Shown: positions 8,119 to 16,830, counted from the stretch's first letter. The stretch: 64,000 bases of DNA from Bradyrhizobium lablabi (GCF_900141755.1 NZ_LT670844.1:2418001-2482000); one strand, 5' to 3'. The notes: generated from the letters alone by a model not told the origin. Translations and numbers: made by a program.

Positions 8119-9048
8119 TCACTTGTTCAAAAAATTCAGCGGCAGGCCGGGCCGCGCCCAGTCCATCGCAATCAGCTCGCCCTTGCCCGACAGCGTGATG
8201 TAGGCGGTCTTCAGCTCCGGTCCGCCGAAGGCGATGTTGGTGGTGACGCGATCGCCGGTCGGCACCTGCTCGACGACCTTGCCGTCCGGCGCGATCACCG
8301 AGATGCAGCCCGAGATCAAGGTCGCGACGCAGACATTGCCGGAAGCCTCCACCGCGAGCGAATCGAACATCTGGTAACCGCCGAGCCCCGCGATCGGCTT
8401 GCCGCGTTCGCCGCGATAGATGACATCGCGCGGTTTTACCTCACCTGGTGCTGCGAGGTCGAACGCCCACAGCCGCGCCGTCGGCGTCTCCGCGACATAG
8501 ACCGTGTTCTCATCCGGCGACAATCCGATACCGTTGGCCGGCAGCATGCCGAAGGAGCCTTCGACGATCTCCTTCATCCCCGGCTTGATGTAATAGAACG
8601 CGCCGACATCCATGTCGCGGGCACGGCGTTTGCCCAAATCGGTGAACCACAGCCCGCCGTGTCTATCGAATACGAGATCGTTCGGCCCCTTCAGGGGATG
8701 CTCGCCGCATTTGTCGAACAGGGTTTCGACCTTGCCGGTTGAAAGATCGACGCGCTGGATCGAGCCACCGATATATTCGGCAGGCGACGGCGGGCCCGGC
8801 ATCATGGTGCCGCGCGAGGCGGTCCAGCTGAAGCCGCCATTATTGCAGATGTAGCATTTGCCGTCGGGCCCGATCGCGGCGCCATTGGGGCCGCCGGGAA
8901 TTTGCGCGACCACCTGCTTGCGTCCATCCGGCCAGACCCGGGTCAGCCGGCGGCCGCGGATTTCGACCAGCACCACCGATCCGTCCGGCATGACAACCGG
9001 GCCTTCGGGAAATTCAAGACCGGTAGCAAGAACGCGGACATCGGGCAT
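8119..9048 (-). CDS. SMP-30/gluconolactonase/LRE family protein
   Basis: A 309-residue six-bladed beta-propeller lactonase-like protein. The start at 9048 gives MPDVRVLATGLEFPEGPVV and has AGGGG upstream; the open frame reaches 20 codons further but that part is not family-like. The metal-site pieces EFPEGP, GPNDLVFD and GLSPDENTVYVAET are in the usual order. Members hydrolyse sugar or other lactones using a divalent metal. The neighbouring GMC enzyme might supply a lactone-forming oxidation, but that is a guess. It is probably cytoplasmic, as no signal peptide is seen. Confidence 0.9.
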   Translation of the reverse strand: MPDVRVLATGLEFPEGPVVMPDGSVVLVEIRGRRLTRVWPDGRKQVVAQIPGGPNGAAIGPDGKCYICNNGGFSWTASRGTMMPGPPSPAEYIGGSIQRVDLSTGKVETLFDKCGEHPLKGPNDLVFDRHGGLWFTDLGKRRARDMDVGAFYYIKPGMKEIVEGSFGMLPANGIGLSPDENTVYVAETPTARLWAFDLAAPGEVKPRDVIYRGERGKPIAGLGGYQMFDSLAVEASGNVCVATLISGCISVIAPDGKVVEQVPTGDRVTTNIAFGGPELKTAYITLSGKGELIAMDWARPGLPLNFLNK

Positions 9049-9102
9049 TCGGAATCCCCTGGCTTTTCTTGGGCGCCGGCGGATTTGAGGCTCATTCCGC
9101 GC

Positions 9103-9122
9103 GCGCAACGATTTCGTTGCGC
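9103..9122. promoter_or_regulatory. Perfect palindrome upstream of the SMP-30 gene
   Basis: GCGCAACGA-TT-TCGTTGCGC, 9-base arms with a 2-base centre, 54 bases upstream of the SMP-30 start codon. It does not belong to the repeat families seen elsewhere in the window, so a repressor operator is possible. Confidence 0.45.
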
Positions 9123-9194
9123 AACGTTATGACAAAGTCGATATCGCTTGCCAAGCCGACATCAGGCTGCGCAAGGCAGCCCAGCGTTGCGGAT

Positions 9195-9283
9195 ATTCGG
9201 TTCTGATTAGATCAGAACCGAATCGGCTCTAGTCTGACGCGTTTTCTTCACGCGAACCGGTATCCACTTCGCTTGAAAACGCT
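9195..9283. repeat. Composite rhizobial repeat with 13-base perfect hairpin
   Basis: ATTCGGTTCTGAT (9195-9207) pairs perfectly with ATCAGAACCGAAT (9211-9223) around TAG. It is followed by gcgttttcttcacgcgaacc and cacttcgcttgaaaacgctc, imperfectly inverted around accggtatcc. The right edge runs directly into the TAG stop codon of the minus-strand araC-like gene at 9284-9286. Confidence 0.8.
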
Positions 9284-10117
9284 CTACTCCCTGACCGGCA
9301 CCCAGATCTCGAACCCGCCATGGCCGGTGAGCGGATCGAATTTCTCGTCATAGCGCTCGAAGTTGGGGGCATCCGCCGCCTTCAATCCCGATGCCGGCAG
9401 CCAGTGATTCCAGATCGTGTTGACGGTGCGGCGAATGGTGGAGATGTGGTCGCGATGGGTGAAGACCGCGTAGCGCTGTTCGGGAATCCGGACGCTTGCG
9501 AATTCGCGCGGCAGGTCGGAGAAGTCCAAAACTTCGACGCCGGCGATATAGTCGAAATTGCCGGCATCGTCGCCATTGCAGCAGACGCCATAAGCGACTT
9601 TCCCGATCCGCCCCGGGATCCTGTCGACGGATTGATGAAAACGCTGCCACTGGTTGGGAATGCCGGCACCGTTCTCGTGGCTGTAGCGATCGCTGAGACC
9701 GGCGATGAGCAGCGGCTTAGAGGTTTGAAAACGCGGCGGTTGAAGATTGTCTGCGGCGGTTGAATCCATCTGGATCGGCTCCTGAAGCTTGATGTGGTCG
9801 ATACACGCCAGGCTGCGCACCGCCCCGGGCGTCACCCCGAAATGGTCACGGAAGGCGCGGGTGAATGCTTCGTGAGAGCCGTAATCCGCATCCAGCGCCA
9901 AAGTGAGGATGTCGGGCGCGCCGTTCGCGAGCGCACGCGCGGCTTCCGAAAGGCGGCGGGCGCGGACGTAACGCATGACGGAAAACCCGGTCGCCGCGGC
10001 GAACGAGCGGACCATGTGAAAGCGCGAGACGCCGGCGACGCCCGAGATCTCGTCAAGCGTCAACGGGTCGGCCAGATGGCTTTCGATAAACCAGAGCGCC
10101 TTCTGGGCTGGATTCAT
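9284..10117 (-). CDS. AraC family regulator with GyrI-like effector domain
   Basis: A 277-residue regulator with an N-terminal AraC DNA-binding region (two helix-turn-helix units in about 1-105: LTLDEISGVAGVSRFHMVRSF and the later HEAFTRAFRDHFGVTPGAVR) and a C-terminal GyrI/Rob-like small-molecule domain (about 135-277, ending GGFEIWVPVRE). This architecture resembles Rob-type regulators that sense hydrophobic or toxic compounds. The stop codon TAG is immediately followed by a repeat element. The divergent gene is the binding-protein gene at 10389, which it might regulate across a 270-base gap. Confidence 0.9.
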   Translation of the reverse strand: MNPAQKALWFIESHLADPLTLDEISGVAGVSRFHMVRSFAAATGFSVMRYVRARRLSEAARALANGAPDILTLALDADYGSHEAFTRAFRDHFGVTPGAVRSLACIDHIKLQEPIQMDSTAADNLQPPRFQTSKPLLIAGLSDRYSHENGAGIPNQWQRFHQSVDRIPGRIGKVAYGVCCNGDDAGNFDYIAGVEVLDFSDLPREFASVRIPEQRYAVFTHRDHISTIRRTVNTIWNHWLPASGLKAADAPNFERYDEKFDPLTGHGGFEIWVPVRE

Positions 10118-10388
10118 GGACGATGAGCCCTCATGCGAAGCGATGGCCTTTTTACTGGGTCACCTGCGTTGCGTTTGACAGTCCTTGCTCTGATGGCCCG
10201 CTTCACGGAACCGTCACCGGACGCTCTCAGACTGACGCCTTCTTCCACCCCACGGAAAATAGCAGCGCAGCCGTCGCTGGCAACCTCGCCCCGATCATGC
10301 ATACTCAAGCGGCATTCAGCTCCGATGGCTCAACGAGCTGCCCCACAAAGAGGCGGCCTGAGCTTCGGCAATGACGTCAGGGAGGACG

Positions 10389-11621
10389 ATGATGCACTAC
10401 CGTGTCTTGAGCCACGTCAAATCCTTATGCCTTGCGGGAATTTTTGCGGTTGCGGTCGCGAGCAGCGCCGCTACTGCAGAGAAAAAATACGATCCCGGCG
10501 CGACCGATACCGAGATCAAGATCGGCAACATCATGCCGTATTCGGGACCGGCGTCGGCCTATGCGACCATCGGCAAGACCGAAGCCGCCTATTTCAACAA
10601 GCTCAATTCCGAAGGCGGCATCAACGGCCGCAAGATCAATTTCATCAGCTATGACGACGGCTACAGCCCGCCGAAGGCGGTCGAGCAGGCGCGCAAGCTG
10701 GTCGAGTCCGACGAGGTGCTCCTGATCTTCAATCCGCTGGGTACGCCGAGCAACAGCGCGATCGAGAAATACATGAACGCGAAAAAGGTGCCGCAAGTCT
10801 TTGTTTCGAGCGGTGCCGCCAAGTGGAACGATCCGAAGAACTTTCCTTGGACCATCGGCTGGCAGCCCAGCTACCAGGTCGAGGCCCGCATCTATGCCGC
10901 CTACATCCTGAAGAATTATCCCGGCAAGACCATCGGCATTCTCTATCAGAACGACGATTTCGGAAAAGATTACGTGATCGGAATGCACGAAGGATTAGGC
11001 GACCAGGCCAGCAAGCTGATCGTCGTCGAAAGCTCCTATGAGACAACTGCGCCGACGGTGGATTCGCAGGTCGTGCAGATCAAGGGTGCGAACCCCGACA
11101 TTTTCATCAATGTCGCGACGCCGAAATTTGCCGCGCAGGCGATCAAGAAAATCGGCGAGCTGGCCTGGCACCCGGTGCAGTTCCTCACCAACGTGTCGGC
11201 TTCGGTCGGCGGCGTGATGAAGCCGGCCGGCTATGAATTCGACCAGGACATTCTCAGCGCGGCGTATCTGAAGGACCCCAAGGATCCGCAATGGAACAAG
11301 GATCCAGCCATGAACGAATGGCGGGCCTTCATGACGAAGTGGTATCCCGAAGGCGATCAGGAGGACGCGTCGACCACATTCGGCTACGGCGTGGCGAAGG
11401 GACTGGAGCAGGTCTTGAGACAGTGCGGTGACGACCTCACCCGGGAAAACGTCATGCGGCAGGCGGCAAGCCTGAACTTCGAGATCGGCGTGTACCTGCC
11501 CGGCACCAAGATCAAGACCAGCCCGACCGATTTTGCCCCGCTCGAGCAATTGCAGATGATGCGCTTCAAGGGCGAAAGTTGGGATTTGTTCGGACCGATC
11601 ATGTCAGGGGAAAAGAGCTAG
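10389..11621 (+). CDS. Branched-chain-type ABC transporter substrate-binding protein (paralogue 1)
   Basis: About 410 residues with a signal peptide (hydrophobic LCLAGIFAVAVASSAATA, then EKKYDPGATD). It is a type I periplasmic binding protein of the LivJ/amide family: IKIGNIMPYSGPAS, GGINGRKINFISYDDG and RKLVESDEVLLI are typical. ATGs at 10389 and 10392 follow AGGGAGG; either may be used. No permease or ATPase genes are adjacent, so it is an orphan. It is clearly paralogous to the protein at 15202-16431 (long identical stretches such as GGINGRKINF and ARKLVESDEVLLIF), and the two flank the Hcp-like gene. Ligand unknown. Confidence 0.9.
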   Translation: MMHYRVLSHVKSLCLAGIFAVAVASSAATAEKKYDPGATDTEIKIGNIMPYSGPASAYATIGKTEAAYFNKLNSEGGINGRKINFISYDDGYSPPKAVEQARKLVESDEVLLIFNPLGTPSNSAIEKYMNAKKVPQVFVSSGAAKWNDPKNFPWTIGWQPSYQVEARIYAAYILKNYPGKTIGILYQNDDFGKDYVIGMHEGLGDQASKLIVVESSYETTAPTVDSQVVQIKGANPDIFINVATPKFAAQAIKKIGELAWHPVQFLTNVSASVGGVMKPAGYEFDQDILSAAYLKDPKDPQWNKDPAMNEWRAFMTKWYPEGDQEDASTTFGYGVAKGLEQVLRQCGDDLTRENVMRQAASLNFEIGVYLPGTKIKTSPTDFAPLEQLQMMRFKGESWDLFGPIMSGEKS

Positions 11622-11649
11622 GTTCAATTCCAAGGAATTGTGACAATCT

Positions 11650-11688
11650 GGCGCATTCCGTCTGGGCGGAATGCGCCATTTCATTTTT
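11650..11688 (+). terminator. Rho-independent terminator after binding protein 1
   Basis: GGCGCATTCCG (11650-11660), a 6-base loop, and CGGAATGCGCC (11667-11677) form a perfect 11-base stem followed by ATTTCATTTTT. A second short palindrome CAATTCC-AA-GGAATTG lies at 11625-11640. This separates the binding-protein transcript from the Hcp-like gene. Confidence 0.85.
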
Positions 11689-11919
11689 GGCATGTGTGAA
11701 GGAATTCACATGCCGCCGGCGGAAGCTGCAGCTAAATTCGGGCGCGTGTTAAACGTCTCCTGGAAGAGATGCTGCACTGCGGTTCGATCAGCTCTACTTG
11801 TGATCCAATCAGCCGTGGATTATTTTGGCTGCTCTTCAAAGACAGGGATTGAACCAAAAATTTTTTTGAACGTGCTGTCACCAAGCTGCTAGTCGCCTCT
11901 CGCTTTAGGGAGATTATCG

Positions 11920-14900
11920 ATGGCAAATGCACAGCTGACATATCTTTTGAAGATTGATGGAATAGCCGGCGATTCGACCATCAAGGGTTTTGAGGGCTAC
12001 TTCACCGTCGACGAATTCACCTTCAACGAATTGACCAGGCTGGCGAACGGTGGCGCTGGCGGCAGTTCCGGCAAAGCGCAGTTCGATCCGTTGATGGTCG
12101 ACATTGCCGGATTGCCGCCGGGTCTCGTTACCCTGCTCAAGGACGCAGCTACCGGCAAGCACATCCCGAGCGTGGAGCTCGTCGGATTGAAGCCGGACAA
12201 AGGCACGTTGGAAAAGGTCTACGATCTCACGCTCAACAACGTCACGCTGGCCGGCTATGCTGCGGACGGCAAGCACGATACGGCCCTCGCGTTCGACTAC
12301 AGCAAGGTGACCGAGACCATCACAGGGCAAAATCCTGACGGCTCGCCGAATACTGGCCAGACTTTTAGCTTCGATCTCGCTCATGGCGGCGGCGCGATCG
12401 CCTCGGTCAACCACGACGCGCTCGCAGCCTTTGCCCATTCCCATAACGGGCCCGCGCTGACCTATCTCTTGAAGGTCGATGGGGTGACCGGCGATTCAAC
12501 GATCAAGGGGTATGAGGGCTACTTCACCGTCGACGAATTCACCTTCAACGAACTGACCAAACTGGCCAATGGTGGCGCTGGCGGCAGTTCCGGCAAGGCG
12601 CAGTTCGATCCATTGATGGTCGACATCGCCGGATTGTCACCGGGTCTCGTCACCCTGCTCAAGGACGCGGCCACCGGCAAACACATTCCGAGCGTGGAGC
12701 TCGTCGGCTTGAAACCGGACAAAGGCGCGCTGGACAAGGTCTACGATCTCACGCTCAACAATGTCACGCTGGCCGGCTATGCCGCTGACGGCAAGCACGA
12801 TACTGCACTTGCGTTCGACTACAGCAAGTTGACCGAGACCATCACAGGCCAGAAGCCCGACGGCTCGCCCGACACGGGCCAGACCTTTACCTTCGATCTT
12901 GCCCGTGGCGGCGGCTCGCTCGCCCCGGTCAACCACGACACCCTCGCAGCCTTTGCCCATTCCCATGTTGGGCCCGCGCTGACCTATCTCTTGAAGGTCG
13001 ATGGGGTGACCGGCGATTCAACGATCAAGGGCTATGAGGGCTACTTCACCGTTGACGAATTCACCTTCAACGAACTGACCAGGCTGGCCAATGGTGGCGC
13101 TGGCGGCAGTGCCGGCAAGGCGCAGTTCGATCCGTTGATGGTCGACATCGCCGGATTGTCGCCGGGTCTCGTTACCCTGCTCAAGGACGCCGCTACCGGC
13201 AAGCACATCCCGAGCGTGGAGCTCGTCGGATTGAAGCCGGACAAAGGCACGCTGGAAAAGGTCTACGATCTCACACTCAACAATGTCACGCTGGCCGGCT
13301 ACGCCGCTGACAGCGGCCACGATACGGCACTCGCCTTCGACTACACCAAGCTGACCGAGACCATCCAAGGACAGAAGCCTGACGGCTCGCTCGACACGGG
13401 CCAGACCTTTAGCTTCGATCTTACCCACAATGGCGGCTCGCTCGCCCCGGTCAACCACGACACCCTCGCGGCCTTTGCCCATTCCCATATTGGGCCTGCA
13501 CTGACCTATCTTCTGAAAGTCGATGGGGTAACCGGCGATTCAAAGGTCGCCGGCTATGAGGGCTACTTCACGGTCGACGAGTTCACTTTCAATGAATTGA
13601 CCAAGCTCGCCAATGGTGGCGCTGGCGGCAGTGCCGGCAAGGCGCAGTTCGATCCGCTGATGGTCGACATCGCAGGATTGTCACCGGGTCTCGTCACCCT
13701 GCTCAAGGATGCCGCTACCGGCAAGCATATCCCGAGCGTAGAACTCGTCGGCTTGAAACCGGACAAAGGCGCGTTGGAAAAGGTCTACGATCTCACGCTC
13801 AACAATGTCGCGCTGGCCGGCTATGCCGCCGACGGCGGCCACGATACGGCGCTTGCCTTCGACTTCACCAAGCTGACCGAGACCATCACAGGCCAGAAGC
13901 CCGACGGCTCGCTCGATACGGGACAGACGTTCACGTTTGATCTTGCCCACAATGGCGGCTCGATCGCCCCCGTCAACCACGACACCCTCGCAGCCTTTGC
14001 CCATTCCCATGTTGAGCCCGCGCTGACCTATCTTTTGAAGATCGATGGAGCGACCGGCGATTCAAAGGTCCACGGCTATGAGGGCTACTTCACCGTCGAC
14101 GAGTTCACCTTCAATGAGCTGACCAAGCTTGCGAATGGTGGTGCTGGCGCCGTTGCCGGCAAGGCCCAGTTCGATCCGTTGACGGTCGATATCGCAGGAT
14201 TGTCGCCGGGTCTCGTTACCCTGCTCAAGGATGCGGCCACCGGAAAGCAAATCCCGAGCGTGGAACTCGTCGGCCTGAAGCCGTCCGGCGACGGCCCGCC
14301 GCAGAAAGTCTACGATCTCACGCTCAACCACGTGACGCTGGCCGGCTACGCCGCTGACAGCGGCCACGATACGGCACTCGCGTTCGACTTCAGCAAGTTG
14401 ACCGAGACCATCACAGGCCAAAAGCCGGACGGCTCGCCCGACACGGGCCAGACGTTTACCTTCGATCTTGCCCACAATGGCGGCTCGATCGCCCCCGTCA
14501 ACCACGACGCCCTCGCGGCCTTTGCTCATTCCCATGTCGGGCCCGCGCTGACCTATCTCTTGAAGGTCGATGGGGTAACCGGCGATTCGATGATCAAGGG
14601 CTATCAGGGCGACTTCACCGTTGACGAGTTCGCTTTCAACGAACTGACCAGGCTGAGCAACGGGGGCGCCGGCGGCAGTTCCAGCAAAGCGCAGTTCGAT
14701 CCGCTGATGGTCGATATCGCAGGATCATCGCCCGGTCTCGTCACCTTGCTCAAGGATGCCGCCACCGGCAAGCATATCCAGAGCGTAGAACTCGTGGGCT
14801 TGAAGTTGGGCGAAGGCACGCCGCAGAAGGTTTACGATCTCACACTCAACAATGTCACGCTCGCCGGCTACGCCGCCGATAGCGGCCACGATACGGCACT

Positions 14901-15078
14901 CGCCTTCGACTATGCCAAAGTGACCGAAACCATCAAAGGGCAGAAACCTGACGGTTCGCTCGACGCGGGCCAGACGTTTAGCTTCGATCTTGTCCACCAT
15001 GGCGGCTCGATCGCCCCGGTCAACCACGACGCGCTTGCGGCCTTTGCCCATGCTCATGACGGATTTTTCATGGTGTGA
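11920..15078 (+). CDS. Six-domain tandem Hcp-like (type VI tube protein family) protein
   Basis: A 1052-residue protein made of six consecutive copies of one domain of about 174 residues, starting near residues 6, 180, 354, 528, 702 and 877. Each copy reads YLLKIDGxxGDS, EGYFTVDEFTFNEL, a glycine-rich loop GGAGGSSGKAQFD, the helix SPGLVTLLKDAATGKHIPSV, KVYDLTLNNVTLAGYAAD, LAFDYSKLTETITGQKPDGS and TGQTFTFDL, the order and spacing of the Hcp beta-barrel. Copies are joined by a linker NHDxLAAFAHSHxGPA. There is no signal peptide and no toxin-like extension; the chain ends eleven residues after the last linker's NHDALAAF. Copies 1-5 have the same length and copy 5 has one extra residue (PSGDGPPQ in place of PDKGTLEK). 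Ordinary Hcp is about 160-180 residues and assembles as a hexameric ring, so six copies in one chain suggest a covalent ring. No other type VI gene is visible. Family is well supported; ring formation and function are inference. The 231 bases upstream are AT-richer and contain AAAAATTTTTTT. Confidence 0.85.
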   Translation: MANAQLTYLLKIDGIAGDSTIKGFEGYFTVDEFTFNELTRLANGGAGGSSGKAQFDPLMVDIAGLPPGLVTLLKDAATGKHIPSVELVGLKPDKGTLEKVYDLTLNNVTLAGYAADGKHDTALAFDYSKVTETITGQNPDGSPNTGQTFSFDLAHGGGAIASVNHDALAAFAHSHNGPALTYLLKVDGVTGDSTIKGYEGYFTVDEFTFNELTKLANGGAGGSSGKAQFDPLMVDIAGLSPGLVTLLKDAATGKHIPSVELVGLKPDKGALDKVYDLTLNNVTLAGYAADGKHDTALAFDYSKLTETITGQKPDGSPDTGQTFTFDLARGGGSLAPVNHDTLAAFAHSHVGPALTYLLKVDGVTGDSTIKGYEGYFTVDEFTFNELTRLANGGAGGSAGKAQFDPLMVDIAGLSPGLVTLLKDAATGKHIPSVELVGLKPDKGTLEKVYDLTLNNVTLAGYAADSGHDTALAFDYTKLTETIQGQKPDGSLDTGQTFSFDLTHNGGSLAPVNHDTLAAFAHSHIGPALTYLLKVDGVTGDSKVAGYEGYFTVDEFTFNELTKLANGGAGGSAGKAQFDPLMVDIAGLSPGLVTLLKDAATGKHIPSVELVGLKPDKGALEKVYDLTLNNVALAGYAADGGHDTALAFDFTKLTETITGQKPDGSLDTGQTFTFDLAHNGGSIAPVNHDTLAAFAHSHVEPALTYLLKIDGATGDSKVHGYEGYFTVDEFTFNELTKLANGGAGAVAGKAQFDPLTVDIAGLSPGLVTLLKDAATGKQIPSVELVGLKPSGDGPPQKVYDLTLNHVTLAGYAADSGHDTALAFDFSKLTETITGQKPDGSPDTGQTFTFDLAHNGGSIAPVNHDALAAFAHSHVGPALTYLLKVDGVTGDSMIKGYQGDFTVDEFAFNELTRLSNGGAGGSSSKAQFDPLMVDIAGSSPGLVTLLKDAATGKHIQSVELVGLKLGEGTPQKVYDLTLNNVTLAGYAADSGHDTALAFDYAKVTETIKGQKPDGSLDAGQTFSFDLVHHGGSIAPVNHDALAAFAHAHDGFFMV
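11935..15075 (+). repeat. Six tandem coding repeats of 522 bp
   Basis: Using the codon CTG of LTYLLK as the marker, copies begin at 11935, 12457, 12979, 13501, 14023 and 14548: four exact 522-base steps and one of 525. Long blocks are identical in DNA between copies, including at silent sites, which points to recent duplication or gene conversion. Confidence 0.95.
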
Positions 15079-15201
15079 GGTTGAGCGTGCGCTCCGGCGC
15101 GAAATGAAGGAACGGAAGCCGCAATCGCTGGACAAGTCCAACGCCCCGACCCTAGACTGCCTTAACGATCGGCAACAGCCGACGGCATAAGGGAGGTCGA
15201 G

Positions 15202-16431
15202 ATGGCGCGCACCCGCGGCATTGTACTGGCGTTTGTCCTGCTCGGCCTTTCATTTAGTATCGATCCTGCCGCGGCGCAGAAGAAATACGACCTCGGTGCC
15301 AGCGACAGCGAGATCAAAATCGGCAACATCATGCCCTATAGCGGGCCGCTGTCGGCCTACGCGCTGATCGGCCGCACGCAGGAGGCCTTTTTCAGGAAGC
15401 TCAACGCCGAGGGCGGCATCAACGGCCGAAAGATCAACTTCGTTTCCTATGACGACGGTTTCAGCCCGGCGAAGACCGTGGAGCAGGCACGCAAGCTCGT
15501 GGAAAGCGATGAGGTGCTGCTGATCTTCCAGAGCCTTGGCACGCCAACCAACAACGCGATTCAGAAATACCTGAATGACAAGAAAGTGCCGCAGCTCTTC
15601 GTCGCCACCGGCGCCACCAAATTCGGCGATCCGAAGAATTTCCCCTGGACCATGGGCTGGCAGCCCACCTACCAGACCGAGGGGCGGATCTACGCAAAAT
15701 ACATTCTGCAAAACCTGCCTCAGGGAAAAATCGGCGTCCTCTACCAGAACGACGATTCCGGCCGCGACTATCTCAAGGGCCTCAAAGACGGGCTCGGCGC
15801 AGAGGCGGCCGCACGGATGATCGTTGGCGAAATCCCCTATGAGCCCACGGACCCTACGGTCGAACGTCAGATCGTGACGTTGAAAACCCTGGGCGCCGAT
15901 ATCTTTTTCAACGAGGCTTCGCCGAAATTTGCCGCCCAGGCGATCCGGAAGGCGGCCGAGATCGGCTGGAAGCCCACATTGTTCCTTGCCAGCATCTCGA
16001 ATTCCGTCGGCTCGGTGCTGAGGCCCGCCGGACTGGAGAACTCGAAGGGCATCTTGTCGACCAACTATTTGAAGGACCCGACCGACCCCACCTGGAAGGA
16101 CGATCCCGCCATCAAGGAGTGGGCCAACTTCATGGACAAGTATTTCCCGGAAGGCGACAAGACCAGCACCTTCAGCGTCTATGGCTATCTGACCGCGCAG
16201 ACCATGGTTCAGGTGCTGAAGCAATGCGGCGACGAACTGACCCGCGAGAACATCATGCGACAGGCCGCCAATCTCCGAGATTTCGAACTCGGATTATTGC
16301 TGCCGGGCATCAGGATCAACACCAGCCCGACTGACTATTTCCCGGTCGAGCAGATGCAGATGTCGCGATTCAACGGTGAACATGGCGAGTTGTTCGGCGC
16401 CGCGATCGGCGGCGAGATCGGGACCCAGTAG
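15202..16431 (+). CDS. Branched-chain-type ABC transporter substrate-binding protein (paralogue 2)
   Basis: A 409-residue type I periplasmic binding protein with a signal peptide ending near SFSIDPAAAQ, just before KKYDLGASDSEIKIGN. The ATG at 15202 follows AAGGGAGG. It is a close paralogue of the protein at 10389-11621 over its whole length, with matching blocks such as NIMPYSGP, VEQARKLVESDEVLLIF, DPKNFPWT and SPKFAAQAI. It lies 123 bases after the Hcp-like gene on the same strand with no clear terminator between, so co-transcription is possible. No transporter membrane or ATPase genes are nearby. Ligand unknown. Confidence 0.9.
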   Translation: MARTRGIVLAFVLLGLSFSIDPAAAQKKYDLGASDSEIKIGNIMPYSGPLSAYALIGRTQEAFFRKLNAEGGINGRKINFVSYDDGFSPAKTVEQARKLVESDEVLLIFQSLGTPTNNAIQKYLNDKKVPQLFVATGATKFGDPKNFPWTMGWQPTYQTEGRIYAKYILQNLPQGKIGVLYQNDDSGRDYLKGLKDGLGAEAAARMIVGEIPYEPTDPTVERQIVTLKTLGADIFFNEASPKFAAQAIRKAAEIGWKPTLFLASISNSVGSVLRPAGLENSKGILSTNYLKDPTDPTWKDDPAIKEWANFMDKYFPEGDKTSTFSVYGYLTAQTMVQVLKQCGDELTRENIMRQAANLRDFELGLLLPGIRINTSPTDYFPVEQMQMSRFNGEHGELFGAAIGGEIGTQ

Positions 16432-16449
16432 CCGCGCCGCCCGAGATCC

Positions 16450-16830
16450 CTACTTGCCGCCATCCTTGACCGGCGGCGAGCCATCCTTGGCGGGCGGAGC
16501 GTCGGCCTTTTTCTTCAAATCCTCCGCCGCTTTCTTCTGCGCAGCCTGCAGATCGTCGACGGTCTTCTGCAAGCCCGCAACGGTCGCCTTCAGCCCCTCG
16601 ATCTGCGCCCTGGCGGCCTCGAGCTTCTGCTGATGGTCGGCGCTAAGTTTGGTGATGGTCTTCTGCAGGAAATCGACATTGCTCTGCAGGCAAGAGGTGC
16701 GCCGTTCCATGGTCTTTTCGACGGTGCAGATTTCGATGCCGGGGACGTCCTGCGCCCGCGCGCCCGCCGGCGCCAGCACGCTGGGCGCAAAAACCAGCGA
16801 TGCGACGAGCGCGATCCGGCCGATCATCAA
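16450..16830 (-). CDS. Secreted small coiled-coil protein, unknown function
   Basis: A 126-residue protein with a signal peptide (IGRIALVASLVFAPSVLAP, cleavage probably after AGARAQ), then a short region with two cysteines (EICTVEKTMERRTSCLQSN), a heptad-rich helix from about 50 to 105 (KLEAARAQIEGLKATVAGLQ and on), and a lysine/proline-rich tail KADAPPAKDGSPPVKDGGK. It is probably periplasmic and elongated. I do not recognise a named family. It converges on the binding-protein gene with an 18-base gap. Confidence 0.75.
   Translation of the reverse strand: MMIGRIALVASLVFAPSVLAPAGARAQDVPGIEICTVEKTMERRTSCLQSNVDFLQKTITKLSADHQQKLEAARAQIEGLKATVAGLQKTVDDLQAAQKKAAEDLKKKADAPPAKDGSPPVKDGGK

Noticed and set aside
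11935..15075. Regular repeats considered as a CRISPR array
   Set aside because: The unit is 522 bases, continuous and coding, with no short direct repeat and spacer pattern and no cas genes.
11997..15141. Series of minus-strand ORFs of about 70-157 codons within the Hcp-like gene
   Set aside because: They recur once per 522-base unit and are mirror images of the coding repeats; no start signals or family features.
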